A stretch of DNA of 64,000 bases from Sphingobium sp. Z007 (GTDB lineage Bacteria; Pseudomonadota; Alphaproteobacteria; Sphingomonadales; Sphingomonadaceae), in NCBI RefSeq assembly GCF_900013425.1, contig NZ_FBXK01000005.1, positions 3,001,501 to 3,065,500 of the forward strand, in the 5' to 3' direction. The position numbers and the translations under genes were made by a program. Positions 55,664-64,000 of the stretch are shown in pieces. Every line of letters begins with the position of its first letter. The stretch's first letter is position 1. Under the pieces are notes generated by a model. It saw only the letters and a program-made list of their open reading frames with translations. It had not been told where the DNA came from and ran no database searches.

Positions 55664-56676
55664 TCCGCTTCGAAACCCCCGCCGCCTTCGACGCGGCGCT
55701 GGCTGATCTGTCCGCGCCGGATGCCGCCGCGATCGCTGCCGCCCGCGCGCGGCAGGACCAGTTGACCAAGCCTGTCGGTTCGCTGGGTCGGCTGGAGGAG
55801 ATCGCACTATTCTTCGCCGGCTGGCAGGGCACGCCGCGACCGGCGATCGGGAAGGCGCGCGCCGTGATCTTCGCGGGCAACCACGGCTGCGTCGTCCATG
55901 GGGTGAGCGCCTTTCCCGCCAGCGTGACCGCCGCGATGGTCGCCAATTTCGCGGCCGGGGGCGCGGCGATTAACGCGCTCGCGGGCGCGGCCGGGCTGGA
56001 CCTGAAGGTGACAGCGCTCGATCTCGACCGGCCCACCGCGGATTTCACGCTGGACGCCGCCATGGATCAGGACGACTGTCTCGCCGCCCTGTCCGCCGGG
56101 GCCGCTGCCGTCGAACCCGGACTGAACCTGCTGGTCGTGGGCGAAATGGGCATCGGCAACTCGACCGCCGCCGCCGCGCTGTGCGCTCGCGCCTTGGGCG
56201 GCCCGGCGGCCGACTGGGTGGGTCCGGGCACCGGCGTCGACGCCGCTGGGGTCGCGCGCAAGATCGCCGTGGTGGAGCGCGCACTGTCCCGCCATGCCGC
56301 CGCGCCCCACACCCCGTTCGAAACCCTGCGCCGCCTCGGCGGGCGGGAAATCGTCGCGATCGCAGGCGCAGTGCTGGCGGCCCGCCACCTGCGCATCCCC
56401 GTGGTGCTGGACGGTTTCATCAGCGGCGCGGCGCTAGCCCCGCTCGCCGCAGCGACGCCCGCGATCACGGACCATTGCATCGCGGGCCATATGTCTGCCG
56501 AACCGGGCCATGCCCGCCTGCTTGATCGGCTGGGCCTCGCGCCCCTGCTGCGGCTCGACATGCGTCTGGGCGAAGGCAGCGGCGCAGCGGTGGCGGTATC
56601 GGTCATCCGCGCGGCGCTGGCGGCGCATAATGGCATGGCGACCTTTGCGGAAGCCGACGTGGCCGATACGCTATGA
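55660..56676 (+). CDS. cobT: nicotinate-nucleotide--dimethylbenzimidazole phosphoribosyltransferase
   Basis: The 338-residue enzyme has DQLTKPVGSLGRLEEIALFF (about 30), FAGNHGCVVHGVSAFP (about 68), EMGIGNSTAAAAL (about 162) and the C-terminal EPGHARLL and LGEGSGAAVA motifs, with a catalytic Glu in that last segment. It makes alpha-ribazole phosphate for the lower ligand. The source of dimethylbenzimidazole (bluB) is not in the window. Note this is the Salmonella-type CobT, not the chelatase subunit of the same name. Confidence 0.94.
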   Translation: MIRFETPAAFDAALADLSAPDAAAIAAARARQDQLTKPVGSLGRLEEIALFFAGWQGTPRPAIGKARAVIFAGNHGCVVHGVSAFPASVTAAMVANFAAGGAAINALAGAAGLDLKVTALDLDRPTADFTLDAAMDQDDCLAALSAGAAAVEPGLNLLVVGEMGIGNSTAAAALCARALGGPAADWVGPGTGVDAAGVARKIAVVERALSRHAAAPHTPFETLRRLGGREIVAIAGAVLAARHLRIPVVLDGFISGAALAPLAAATPAITDHCIAGHMSAEPGHARLLDRLGLAPLLRLDMRLGEGSGAAVAVSVIRAALAAHNGMATFAEADVADTL

Positions 56677-57248
56677 GCGACTTCCTTCTCCACCTGCTGC
56701 GTCATGGCGAACCGGAGGGGGCGGGACGGCTGAACGGCCGCACCGACGCTAGCCCGACCGCCGCCGGTATCGCAGCCTGCGCTGTCCGGGCGCGCGACCT
56801 GGGGCTAGAGACATTACTCGCCTCCGACCTCTCCCGCGCCCGGCTGGCGGGCGAGGCGATCGGCCGCGCGGTCGATCTGCCGCTCACCCTTGATCCGCGC
56901 TGGCGCGAACTGGATTTTGGCGCATGGGACGGCCTGCTCGCTGAAGAGGTGGACGGCCTGGCGCTGTCCCGCTTCCGCGACGATCCCGATCGGCATCCCC
57001 CACCCGGTGGCGAGCGCTGGTCTGCCTTGACCGGCCGAATTTCCGCCGCGATCGATACGCTGTCCGCCCGCCCCACCCTGATCGTCACCCATGGCGGCGC
57101 GATGCGGGCCGCGGTGGCGATCCTGTGCGGGCTGGACGCGCGGCAGGTCTGGGCGATCGACCTGCCCTATGCCAGCCTGTTGTCGTTGCGCGTCTGGCGA
57201 ATGCCGGACGCCCCGACAACGGGCCAGATCGTGGGCTTGCGCGCATGA
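56673..57248 (+). CDS. histidine phosphatase, probable alpha-ribazole phosphatase
   Basis: This 191-residue phosphoglycerate-mutase-type phosphatase has the catalytic LLRHGEPEG (about 8-16), WRELDFGAWDG (about 80) and VTHGGAMRAA (about 138). Sitting between cobT and cobS with 4-bp overlaps, it most likely removes phosphate from alpha-ribazole 5'-phosphate (the Salmonella CobC role). Biochemical specificity cannot be proved from sequence. Confidence 0.85.
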   Translation: MSDFLLHLLRHGEPEGAGRLNGRTDASPTAAGIAACAVRARDLGLETLLASDLSRARLAGEAIGRAVDLPLTLDPRWRELDFGAWDGLLAEEVDGLALSRFRDDPDRHPPPGGERWSALTGRISAAIDTLSARPTLIVTHGGAMRAAVAILCGLDARQVWAIDLPYASLLSLRVWRMPDAPTTGQIVGLRA

Positions 57249-57961
57249 AGGGGCTGGTCATCGCCCTCCAGTTCCTCACCCGTCTGCCGATGCCGCGCGT
57301 TCATGCCGACGAGCAGGATTTCGCCCGGTCGATGCGCTGGTTTCCCGCCGCCGGGCTCGTGATCGGCGCGCTGCTCGCCGCCGCAGCCATGATCGGCCTG
57401 CTTGCCGACGACTGGACCGCTGCCCTGTGCGTCCTGCTTATGTGGGTCTGGATAACCGGCGGCCTGCATCTCGATGGCCTGTCCGATCTCGCCGATGCGC
57501 GCGGCGCCGGGCATAAAGACCGGACGCGCTTCCTCGCCGTCATGGCCGACCCCCATGTCGGCAGTTTCGGCGTCGTGGCGATCGTGCTGCAACTCCTTGC
57601 CAAGCTGGTGCTGCTGCACGGCATCGTCGAAACCGGCCCTCTGATGGCGCTGATATGCATCCCCTTCGCCGCCCGGATCGGCCCCTTGGTCTGGACCCTG
57701 TGGCTCCCGCCGCTGCACACCGGACTGGGCGCGCGTTTTACGACCGGGATCGCCCCCCGACACGTCATCCTATGGGCAGCCCTGCTCGGCGCGAGCGCGC
57801 TCGCCTACCCACCCCTGCTCGCCGGGCCCGCGCTCATCCTGCTCTGGGGCTGGTGGCTCAAACGCCATGTCGGCGGCGTATCGGGCGACTGCCATGGCGC
57901 CGGGATCGAACTGGTCGAAACCGGCCTACTGGCGGCCCTGCTGCTCGCCCGCCACCTTTAG
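57245..57961 (+). CDS. cobS: adenosylcobinamide-GDP ribazoletransferase (cobalamin synthase)
   Basis: The 238-residue integral membrane enzyme (about six helices) has the family's cytoplasmic motif GGLHLDGLSDLADARGAG (about 72-90) and LTRLPMPRVHADEQDF at its N-terminus, plus GVSGDCHGAGIELVE near the end. It joins alpha-ribazole to adenosylcobinamide-GDP at the inner membrane. It is called cobV in Pseudomonas nomenclature. Its stop overlaps the end of convergent cbiB by a few bases. Confidence 0.93.
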   Translation: MKGLVIALQFLTRLPMPRVHADEQDFARSMRWFPAAGLVIGALLAAAAMIGLLADDWTAALCVLLMWVWITGGLHLDGLSDLADARGAGHKDRTRFLAVMADPHVGSFGVVAIVLQLLAKLVLLHGIVETGPLMALICIPFAARIGPLVWTLWLPPLHTGLGARFTTGIAPRHVILWAALLGASALAYPPLLAGPALILLWGWWLKRHVGGVSGDCHGAGIELVETGLLAALLLARHL

Positions 57962-58893
57962 ATCAGCTGGACGCCGCCCGCGACAAGCCACAGCAGCAGG
58001 CACGCCCTTCGATAGACCGCCAAGGCCCGGCGAATGTCGGCCGCATCGGCGGCCTCGCGCCCTGTGCCGATCCACGCCTTGTCATACGCCTCGCCGTCAT
58101 AGCGGACCGGCCCGGCCAAGCGCAGCCCCAGCGCGCCGGCCATCGCCGCCTCGGTCCAGCCGGCATTGGGCGATGCGTGCCGCCGCGCGTCGCGCAACAT
58201 GGTGGACCATCCGCCGCCGCCCGCCAGGCAGATCAGCCCGCCGCCCAGCCGCGCCGGGATCAGGTTCGCGCCATCGTCGATCCGCGCCGCCGCCCAGCCA
58301 AAGGCGCGCCACCGTGCCTCGCGATGGCCGATCAGGCTGTCGGCGGTATTGATCGCCTTATAGGCCCAGACCCCCGGCAGGCCGAGCGCCAGCAGCCAGA
58401 ACAGCGGCGCGGCCACACCGTCGCAAAAACTCTCGGACAGGCTCTCGATCGCCGCCCGGCTCACCCCGGCTTCGTCCAGTTCCGCAACGTCCCTGCCCAC
58501 GATCATCGCCACAGCCTGCCGCGCCGCGGGCAAGTTGCCCCGCTCCAGCGCGTCCGCCACCGGCGCGACATGATCGTGCAGGCTGCGCTGGGCGAGCGCG
58601 GGAAAGGCCAGCAGCGCGATGCCGATCCAGGCGAAAGGCCCAAGCGCACAGGACAGGCCGGCTTGCAGCGCCCATCCGCCGCCGCCCGCGATCCCGACCA
58701 AAAGCCCCATCGTCGCGACACCCTGCGCCTGCCGCCGCATCGCGCCATGCGCAGGCCGGTTGCCCCACCGCTCGCAGGCATCGATCACCCGCGCGAACAG
58801 GCCGACCGGATGTCCGATCCGCCGATACAGCCAGTCCGGCCAGCCCAACGCCGCGTCCAGCGCCAGCGCGACGATCGCTACCGGTTCACTCAT
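57958..58893 (-). CDS. cbiB: adenosylcobinamide-phosphate synthase
   Basis: I start at ATG 58893, giving 311 residues with about five membrane helices. The start VAIVALALDAALGWPDWLYR and the motif ESLSESFCDGVAAPLFW (about 155-172) identify CbiB (CobD in Pseudomonas). It attaches aminopropanol phosphate to adenosylcobyrate. It overlaps the aminotransferase gene upstream by 8 bp; that enzyme makes its amino-alcohol substrate. Convergent with cobS. Confidence 0.92.
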   Translation of the reverse strand: MSEPVAIVALALDAALGWPDWLYRRIGHPVGLFARVIDACERWGNRPAHGAMRRQAQGVATMGLLVGIAGGGGWALQAGLSCALGPFAWIGIALLAFPALAQRSLHDHVAPVADALERGNLPAARQAVAMIVGRDVAELDEAGVSRAAIESLSESFCDGVAAPLFWLLALGLPGVWAYKAINTADSLIGHREARWRAFGWAAARIDDGANLIPARLGGGLICLAGGGGWSTMLRDARRHASPNAGWTEAAMAGALGLRLAGPVRYDGEAYDKAWIGTGREAADAADIRRALAVYRRACLLLWLVAGGVQLI

Positions 58894-59902
58894 CGCCCAG
58901 CGCGCGATCAAGCCGGTCCAGATCCGCCGCGCAGCCTGGCACGCCCAGCCGCAGCCAGCGCGGCGCATAAGCGAAGGGGCGGGTCAATATCCCCTGCCGC
59001 GCCAGCCGCGCGAACAGGCCGGCGGCGTCGCCATCGACCAGCCGGAACAGCGGCGACGCCCCCTGCGGTTCCAGCCCATGGCGGCGCAGCACCGCATCCA
59101 TCGCATCGGCTCGCGCGCGCAGCCGCGCGCGGGTCGCGGCGATCCACCCGGCATCGGCATAGGCCGCCACGCCGATCGCGTTCGCGGCGGCCGACACCGG
59201 CCAACTGCCGATCGCCGCGCGCCATGGCGCGATGATCCCAGGCGGGGCTACTGCGAAGCCCAGCCGGACGCCCGCCAGCCCGAAAAACTTGCCGAAGGAT
59301 CGCATGACGATGATCGGCTCGCTCCCGGACAATCGGGGCAGGATGCTGGCGTCGCGATGTGCATCGACAAAGGCCTCATCGATCACCAGCCAGCCACCGG
59401 ACCGCGCCAGCGTCGCCCCGATCGCTAAGAGGCTATCGACCGCGATCAGCCGACCGTCGGGATTGGCGGGATTGGCGCACAGGATGGTGCCTCCAAGCGC
59501 GGCCTCCTCCGCCAGTCGATCGGCCGAGATCGCCCGGCTGCCGGGCAGCGCCTCCCCATGGGTGCCATAGCCCGGCGCGACATGGCGAAACGGCGCGGGC
59601 AGGGGCAGGCCACGCAGCCAGCGCAAACCGAACTCCGTGCCGGGCAGCGCCAGCACATTGCTAGCCCGCACGCCGAAATGGCGCGCCGCCGCCGCTTCCA
59701 GCGCGCCAATCGCCGCCGCATCGGGCAGACGCTGCCAGTCGATCGCAACCTGCGCCACGCCCGGCCATGGATCGGGATTGATCCCGGTCGACAGGTCCAG
59801 CCATGGCGCAGGCGCGTCAGGAAAGGCGATCGCTGCATCCGACAGCCGACCGCCGTGAATGGTCCAGTCGGACAGGTCCGTCATGTCGCGTGCGTCGATC
59901 AT
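58886..59902 (-). CDS. cobC: threonine-phosphate decarboxylase-like aminotransferase
   Basis: This 338-residue fold-type I PLP enzyme has the N-terminal IHGGRLSDAAIAFPD, LDLSTGINPDPWP, ANPANPDGR, VIDEAFVDA and the PLP-lysine motif RSFGKFFGLAGVRLGF (about 205-220). It matches Pseudomonas CobC / Salmonella CobD, which makes aminopropanol phosphate from threonine phosphate. It is somewhat short of the usual 360 residues. It shares the leftward transcript with cbiB and is divergent from cobU (61-bp gap). Confidence 0.9.
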   Translation of the reverse strand: MIDARDMTDLSDWTIHGGRLSDAAIAFPDAPAPWLDLSTGINPDPWPGVAQVAIDWQRLPDAAAIGALEAAAARHFGVRASNVLALPGTEFGLRWLRGLPLPAPFRHVAPGYGTHGEALPGSRAISADRLAEEAALGGTILCANPANPDGRLIAVDSLLAIGATLARSGGWLVIDEAFVDAHRDASILPRLSGSEPIIVMRSFGKFFGLAGVRLGFAVAPPGIIAPWRAAIGSWPVSAAANAIGVAAYADAGWIAATRARLRARADAMDAVLRRHGLEPQGASPLFRLVDGDAAGLFARLARQGILTRPFAYAPRWLRLGVPGCAADLDRLDRALGDE

Positions 59903-59963
59903 GGGCTGTCGTTCGCCAATCCCACGCTATAGGACAATAGAAAACTACCGCACCGGACGAAAC

Positions 59964-60485
59964 ATGATCCATCCATTCGACCATTCGCAGCTCGTCCTGG
60001 GCGGCGCACGCTCAGGCAAGAGCCGCTTCGCCCAGACGCAGGCGGAAGCGCTGCCCGGCGAACTTGTCTATATCGCGACGGCGCAAGCCTTCGACGCGGA
60101 GATGGGGGACCGGATCGCCCGCCATCGCGCGGTACGCGGGCCGCGCTGGCGCACGGTCGATGCGCCGCTCGCGCTCGCCGCCGCGATCCTAGCCGAAAGC
60201 CGCCCCGGTAATGTCATACTGGTCGATTGCCTGACCCTGTGGGCTTCCAATCTGCTGCTGGGGGAACAGGATGCCGCCGCCGCGCTGTCCGAATTGACAA
60301 CTGCCATTGCCCAAGCGCCGGGCAAGGTCATTCTGGTCACCAATGAAGTCGGGCTGGGCATCGTGCCCGACAATGCGCTCGCCCGCCGCTTCCGCGACAT
60401 CGCCGGCGACATCAACCAGGCAATGGCGGCCTGCGTCGACAGCGCGATATTCATCGCGGCCGGACTGCCGATGGTCCTCAAATAG
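59964..60485 (+). CDS. cobU: adenosylcobinamide kinase / guanylyltransferase
   Basis: ATG 59964 gives a 173-residue CobU/CobP protein: P-loop LVLGGARSGKSRFAQ (about 9-23), the guanylylated His in ARHRAVRGPRWRTV (about 53), VDCLTLWASNLLL and TNEVGLGIVPDN (about 128). It phosphorylates adenosylcobinamide and transfers GMP to it. It lies 61 bp from the divergent cobC. No cobQ (cobyric acid synthase) follows; the next gene is convergent. Confidence 0.94.
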   Translation: MIHPFDHSQLVLGGARSGKSRFAQTQAEALPGELVYIATAQAFDAEMGDRIARHRAVRGPRWRTVDAPLALAAAILAESRPGNVILVDCLTLWASNLLLGEQDAAAALSELTTAIAQAPGKVILVTNEVGLGIVPDNALARRFRDIAGDINQAMAACVDSAIFIAAGLPMVLK

Positions 60486-60488
60486 CCT

Positions 60489-61280
60489 TCAGGCGAAGAT
60501 ATCCGCAAGATCCTGCGACTGCGGCCCATCCTTCCACGCGCGCAGGTCGACATAGAGGCTGGCCTGCACCGTGCTCCAGAAGGCGATGATCAATGTGTTG
60601 CTAACCGCCGACACCAGCAGATAGGGCAGCGACAGTGCAGCCGCCCCGATCGCCTGCGGCGTCATGCCGCCCGCCAGTATGACCGCGCCAAACGCCGCGG
60701 ACACCAGCCAAATCAGCACCAGCAACAGCATTTGCAGCCCAAAGATGCGCCAGCGTGCGCCTTTGGTCAGGAATCGGCTGCGCGAAAAAGCGGCAAACAC
60801 CCCGCTATCTTCCGCCACCAAAGTCGGCACTGCGACCGACCACATCAGGAACAGGATCACGCCGGGCACGAAGAACAGCGTGAAGCCGGCCATGATCCCC
60901 AGGATCAAAAGAATGGTGAGGCCGATCAGCGGCACTGCCTTGACCAGACCTGCCCCTATACATTGGGCAAAACTCGCCCGCTGCCCCTGCGCATGGGCCA
61001 GTGTCGCCCGGACGAGCGCGCCCTGCACCAGCATGGACAGCAGCAGGAAGACGACGAAGGAGGCGACCGATACGGCGATCGTCCCGATCGTGCTGGCCCG
61101 GTCCGCGCTCGCCAGCGTCGATCCGACGAAATAACCGTAGAGAAATTGCGGGATCGATCCGAACAGAAAGGCGATGCCGAAGGTCGCGAGCGGATTGTCG
61201 CCCAGCGTTCCGAAGGCGCGGCTCAACACCCGGCCGACCGAAAAGGCGCGTTCTTCGCTCAAGGCCACCCGCGTCGCCAT
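60489..61280 (-). CDS. multi-pass membrane protein of unknown function
   Basis: I choose ATG 61280 (263 residues). The sequence has about six hydrophobic segments, including ATFGIAFLFGSIPQFLYGYF, a long VSVASFVVFLLLSMLVQGAL, an IGLTILLILGIMAGFTLFFV stretch and an IFGLQMLLLVLIWLVSAAFG stretch. Between them are FVPGVILFLMWSVAVPTLVA and SRSRFLTKGARW, a layout shared with glycerophosphodiester-phosphodiesterase membrane-domain-like and YciC-like proteins. Role unknown. It is convergent with cobU (3-bp gap). Confidence 0.75.
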   Translation of the reverse strand: MATRVALSEERAFSVGRVLSRAFGTLGDNPLATFGIAFLFGSIPQFLYGYFVGSTLASADRASTIGTIAVSVASFVVFLLLSMLVQGALVRATLAHAQGQRASFAQCIGAGLVKAVPLIGLTILLILGIMAGFTLFFVPGVILFLMWSVAVPTLVAEDSGVFAAFSRSRFLTKGARWRIFGLQMLLLVLIWLVSAAFGAVILAGGMTPQAIGAAALSLPYLLVSAVSNTLIIAFWSTVQASLYVDLRAWKDGPQSQDLADIFA

Positions 61281-61415
61281 CTTCCCTATTCCCCCGTTTT
61301 GAAGCTCGCACCGGATGCTGTCGCATCCGACCGACTTTGTCATCCTTTGAATGGCTTGCGCGAGCCTCCCCAGCCAACAGAAAGCGCTGCGTTTGACCGG
61401 ATGCAGTTCGCCCCT

Positions 61416-61482
61416 CTAGTTTTTTGTTTTCGCATCGCTTTATGCACAAAACCGGTTCCCACTTTTGCGCGCGATGCTCTAG
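61416..61482. repeat. alphaproteobacterial interspersed palindrome
   Basis: The unit begins CTAG and ends CTCTAG and contains TTTTGTTTTCGCATCG, AAAACCGGTTCCCACTTTTG and CGCGCGATGCTCTAG. The AACCGGTTCCCACTTTT core recurs widely in alphaproteobacterial intergenic regions. It lies upstream of the DUF4129 gene. Confidence 0.75.
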
Positions 61483-61509
61483 GGTCTGCTGCGACGGGGG
61501 TGGGCATCG

Positions 61510-62217
61510 ATGGCCGGACCAGAACAGATGTCGGACGAACAACTGGCTGCGGCGCATCGCGCGCTGCTGGCCGGTCGCGACGTGCAATTCGACATGATGC
61601 CCGCACCCGGCCGTCCGCCGCCGCCCGCCTGGCTCAAGGCGCTGGGCGAATGGCTGGAATGGGCGCTGGCCCCGGTCGGCCGCTTCCTGCGCTGGATCGG
61701 CGGCTTCATGCCCGAAGCGCCCTATGCCCGCATTGTCCTGTGGACCATCATCGCCGCGCTGGCGCTACTGATCCTCTGGATCGTGGTGGACCGGGTGCGT
61801 CACGGCGTGTGGCGCTTGCCGCGCTGGCGGCGGCGTCGTTCGGCTGTTGCGGTGGATGCGGCGGAAGAGGACTGGACGCCCGACGCCGCCCCCGCGCGCG
61901 CCTGGCTGGACGAAGCCGATGCGCTCGCCGCGCAGGGCGATTATGCCCAGGCGGTGCATCATCTCCTGCTGCGCAGTGTTGAGGATATGGCGCGTCGCCG
62001 TCCGCACATCGTCCGCCCGGCGCTCACCAGCCGCGACCTTGCCCGCGCCGATGGCATTCCGTCCGCGCCGCGCCGCCTGTTCGCGGAAATCGCAGCTGCA
62101 GTCGAGCGCAGCCTGTTCGGCGGCCGCCCGATCGACGCGGACGAATGGGGCCGCTGCCGCCATGCCTATGCCGATTTCGCCCAGACACGGAATTGGCCAA
62201 GGGAGCGGACGGCATGA
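61510..62217 (+). CDS. DUF4129-type membrane protein
   Basis: The 235-residue protein has one membrane helix (IVLWTIIAALALLILWIVVD, about 78-97), a basic linker and a C-terminal DUF4129-like domain (ALAAQGDYAQAVHHLLLRSV, then LTSRDLARAD). DUF4129 proteins accompany DUF4350 and MoxR ATPase genes in membrane-associated complexes of unknown exact role. The stop overlaps the next start by 4 bp. Confidence 0.8.
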   Translation: MAGPEQMSDEQLAAAHRALLAGRDVQFDMMPAPGRPPPPAWLKALGEWLEWALAPVGRFLRWIGGFMPEAPYARIVLWTIIAALALLILWIVVDRVRHGVWRLPRWRRRRSAVAVDAAEEDWTPDAAPARAWLDEADALAAQGDYAQAVHHLLLRSVEDMARRRPHIVRPALTSRDLARADGIPSAPRRLFAEIAAAVERSLFGGRPIDADEWGRCRHAYADFAQTRNWPRERTA

Positions 62218-63455
62218 GCGACATCGCTATCGCCCCGCAACCGGCAGACGCCGCGCTGTTCCGCGGCCGCACCGTCGCGTTGATGCTGGCGATCGGCATT
62301 GCCGGTTTCGTCGCCATGCTGGTGCTGGGCGCCTATGCGCCCGACCTGCGATCGGGCCGCAATGGCGGCGCGCACGCCTTGTCCAACGCCGTGACCGGCT
62401 ATGCCGGCCTGGTCAAACTCGCCGAAGCGACCGGCCGCAACCCTCGCATCATCCGCAACGTCCATGACTTCGAAACCGAAGACCTGCTGGTGGTTACCCC
62501 CGAAACGGGCGCGACCGACATCAGCCAGGCCCTGATCCAGCGCGCCACCCGACCGACCCTGTTCATCCTGCCCAAATGGCGCACCGTGCCGGATGAGGAT
62601 CATCCCGGCTGGGCCCGCTATCAGGGGCTGATCCCGCTCTACGAGCCGATCGGCGTTCTCGCGCCCGGCGTCCGCTTCACCATGCGCCAATATCGCAGCG
62701 GCGGCGGCGTCTTAACCTCCAACGGCATCCCCGGCCGCTTCCGGGAGCCGCGCCCGATCAAGGTCATCACCGGCATCGATCCGACCAACAAGCAGCAGCA
62801 GGATCGCTGGCGAAATCTCACCCCGCTGCTCACCGACGCCAAAGGCGGCATCGTGCTGGCGCGGGTGGGGGAAGGGCCGCTTTATGTGCTGGCCGATCCC
62901 GACCTGCTCAACAATCGCGGCATGAAGGATCTGGGCCAGGCCCGGTCCGCGCTGGTCCTGCTCGACTGGATGAACAGCACCGATCCCGACGGCATCGCCT
63001 TCGACGTATCGATGAATGGCCTCGGCCATTCGCGCAGCCCCTTGAAATTGCTGTTTGAACCGCCTTTCCTGGCGATGACGCTGGCGATCGCCACTGCGCT
63101 GTTGCTCGCCGGCCTCCACGCCTTCGGTCGCTTCGGCCCGCCGCGCGCCCGGACCCGCGCCGTCGCCTTCGGCAAGAGTGCGCTGGTCGACAATAGCGCG
63201 CTGCTGATCCGCAAGGCGGGGCGCGAAGCCCGCCTCGGTGGCCGCTATGCCGCCGCCATGCGCGACCGCGCGGCGCGGGCCTTCGGCGCGCCCGCCCGTC
63301 TGCGGGACGGCGAACTCGACCAATATCTCGATAGTTTTAAGGGCGCGCACCGCTTCACCGACCTCATGCAGGCGGCGCAAGCAGCAAGCGACCGGCACAG
63401 CCTGCTCGACGCGGCGCAGGCGCTCCATGATTGGCAAAAGGATAAGAGCAGATGA
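62214..63455 (+). CDS. DUF4350-type membrane protein
   Basis: ATG 62214 gives 413 residues: an N-terminal helix ([20 protein letters not shown], about 22-41), a DUF4350 region (about 50-270; [29 protein letters not shown]) and a second helix (about 285-305) followed by a basic cytoplasmic tail. It is coupled to both neighbours by ATGA overlaps. It probably scaffolds the MoxR system at the membrane; no enzymatic motif seen. Confidence 0.8.
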   Translation: MSDIAIAPQPADAALFRGRTVALMLAIGIAGFVAMLVLGAYAPDLRSGRNGGAHALSNAVTGYAGLVKLAEATGRNPRIIRNVHDFETEDLLVVTPETGATDISQALIQRATRPTLFILPKWRTVPDEDHPGWARYQGLIPLYEPIGVLAPGVRFTMRQYRSGGGVLTSNGIPGRFREPRPIKVITGIDPTNKQQQDRWRNLTPLLTDAKGGIVLARVGEGPLYVLADPDLLNNRGMKDLGQARSALVLLDWMNSTDPDGIAFDVSMNGLGHSRSPLKLLFEPPFLAMTLAIATALLLAGLHAFGRFGPPRARTRAVAFGKSALVDNSALLIRKAGREARLGGRYAAAMRDRAARAFGAPARLRDGELDQYLDSFKGAHRFTDLMQAAQAASDRHSLLDAAQALHDWQKDKSR

Positions 63456-64000
63456 CGGTAGAAGAGGTTCAGGCGCTCGGCCAGGCCATCAAGCAACAGG
63501 TCGCCCGTGCGGTCGTGGGGCAGGACTCGACCGTCGACCTGATGCTCGTCGCGCTCTTTTCGGGCGGGCATATCCTGCTGGAAGGACCGCCCGGCACCGC
63601 CAAGACGCTGATCGCGCACAGCTTCGCCCGCGCGCTCGGCCTCGATTTCGGCCGTATCCAGTTCACGCCGGACCTGATGCCCGGCGACATCATCGGCGCC
63701 AATCTGTTCAACTTCCAGACCAGCCAGTTCAGCCTGACGCGCGGCCCCATCTTCACCGAATTGCTGCTGGCCGACGAAATCAACCGCACCCCGCCCAAGA
63801 CGCAGGCGGCCCTGCTGGAGGCGATGCAGGAACGCACCGTCACCATTGACGGCGAAAGCCTGGCCTTGAGCGACCGTTTCATGGTCGTCGCCACGCAAAA
63901 TCCGATCGAGCAGCAGGGCGTCTATCCCCTGCCCGAAGCGCAACTCGACCGTTTCCTCTTCAAGCAGAGCGTCGATTATCCCAGCGCTGCGGAGGAGCGC
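63452..64000 (+). CDS. MoxR-family AAA+ ATPase (C-terminus beyond window)
   Basis: The first 183 residues are seen. Walker A is [12 protein letters not shown] (about 46), followed by the [20 protein letters not shown] segment, Walker [21 protein letters not shown] (about 105-124) and sensor [20 protein letters not shown]. MoxR ATPases act as chaperones for metallo- or VWA-domain complexes. It ends an overlapping trio with the DUF4129 and DUF4350 genes; DUF58 and VWA genes would be expected next. Confidence 0.93.
   Translation, partial: MTVEEVQALGQAIKQQVARAVVGQDSTVDLMLVALFSGGHILLEGPPGTAKTLIAHSFARALGLDFGRIQFTPDLMPGDIIGANLFNFQTSQFSLTRGPIFTELLLADEINRTPPKTQAALLEAMQERTVTIDGESLALSDRFMVVATQNPIEQQGVYPLPEAQLDRFLFKQSVDYPSAAEER

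Noticed and set aside
57655..59235. Long forward frame across cobS and cbiB
   Set aside because: Arg/Pro/Ala-rich, no motif, and antisense to cbiB and cobC.

Overview
The window is high-GC chromosomal DNA from an alphaproteobacterium, most likely a sphingomonad (Sphingobium/Sphingomonas type). The grounds are two large sphingomonad-style TonB-dependent receptors, the aerobic cobalamin operon with CobN, CobG and CobF, the alphaproteobacterial interspersed palindromes at 24010-24114 and 61416-61482, and the overall protein flavour. No rRNA gene is present, so the genus is an inference.

Layout. 1-1522: a TPR protein (running off the left edge) and an alpha/beta hydrolase, both leftward. 1645-1731: tRNA-Leu(CAG), the integration target of an 8.4-kb island bounded by a 17-bp direct repeat (1715-1731 and 10131-10147). 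The island holds a complete tyrosine integrase, an XRE regulator, a secreted protein, a leftward operon of four unknown genes, an IS5-family (IS427-like) element with a small membrane-protein gene inside it, a serine recombinase with a three-site res-like region, and a DUF5677-like protein. Just outside the right repeat lies a second, P4-type integrase cut short by a decayed IS21-family element. On the other side of the IS21 element are broken genes: an alternative oxidase without its N-terminus, a PHA synthase with an internal stop and no C-terminus, and an aminotransferase fragment. This is a graveyard of deletions.

15759-20446: AraC regulator, TonB receptor and zinc alcohol dehydrogenase. 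20688-31838: a complete assimilatory nitrate/nitrite regulon: NasT (ANTAR antiterminator), NasS (nitrate sensor), a NarK/NasA-type transporter, an outer-membrane porin, NirB, NirD, nitrate reductase and CobA (uroporphyrinogen III methyltransferase, for siroheme). Two untranslated leaders, before the transporter and before nirB, contain ANTAR-type hexaloop hairpins followed by intrinsic terminators. The nirB leader is a near-textbook case with two A1/G4 hexaloops.

31905-40540: a carbohydrate/sugar-acid utilisation locus: FadR-type regulator, TonB receptor, GH39 glycosidase, MFS sugar-acid transporter, a rhamnonate-dehydratase-like enolase-superfamily enzyme and a beta-hydroxyacid dehydrogenase, with two copies of a candidate operator. 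40675-41235: a YkgJ-type cysteine-cluster protein.

41541-60485: a cobalamin riboswitch followed by a nearly full aerobic B12 pathway (cobW, N, G, H, I, J, K, L, E, M, B, F, O, a DUF1636 gene, cobT, a phosphatase, cobS, cbiB, cobC, cobU). Most genes overlap by about 4 bp; cobK and the cbiB/cobC pair are inverted. cobQ, bluB and the CobS/CobT chelatase subunits are not in the window. CobA, in the nitrate cluster, would supply precorrin-2 to both siroheme and B12. 60489-64000: a multi-pass membrane protein and the beginning of a DUF4129 / DUF4350 / MoxR ATPase operon that runs off the right edge.
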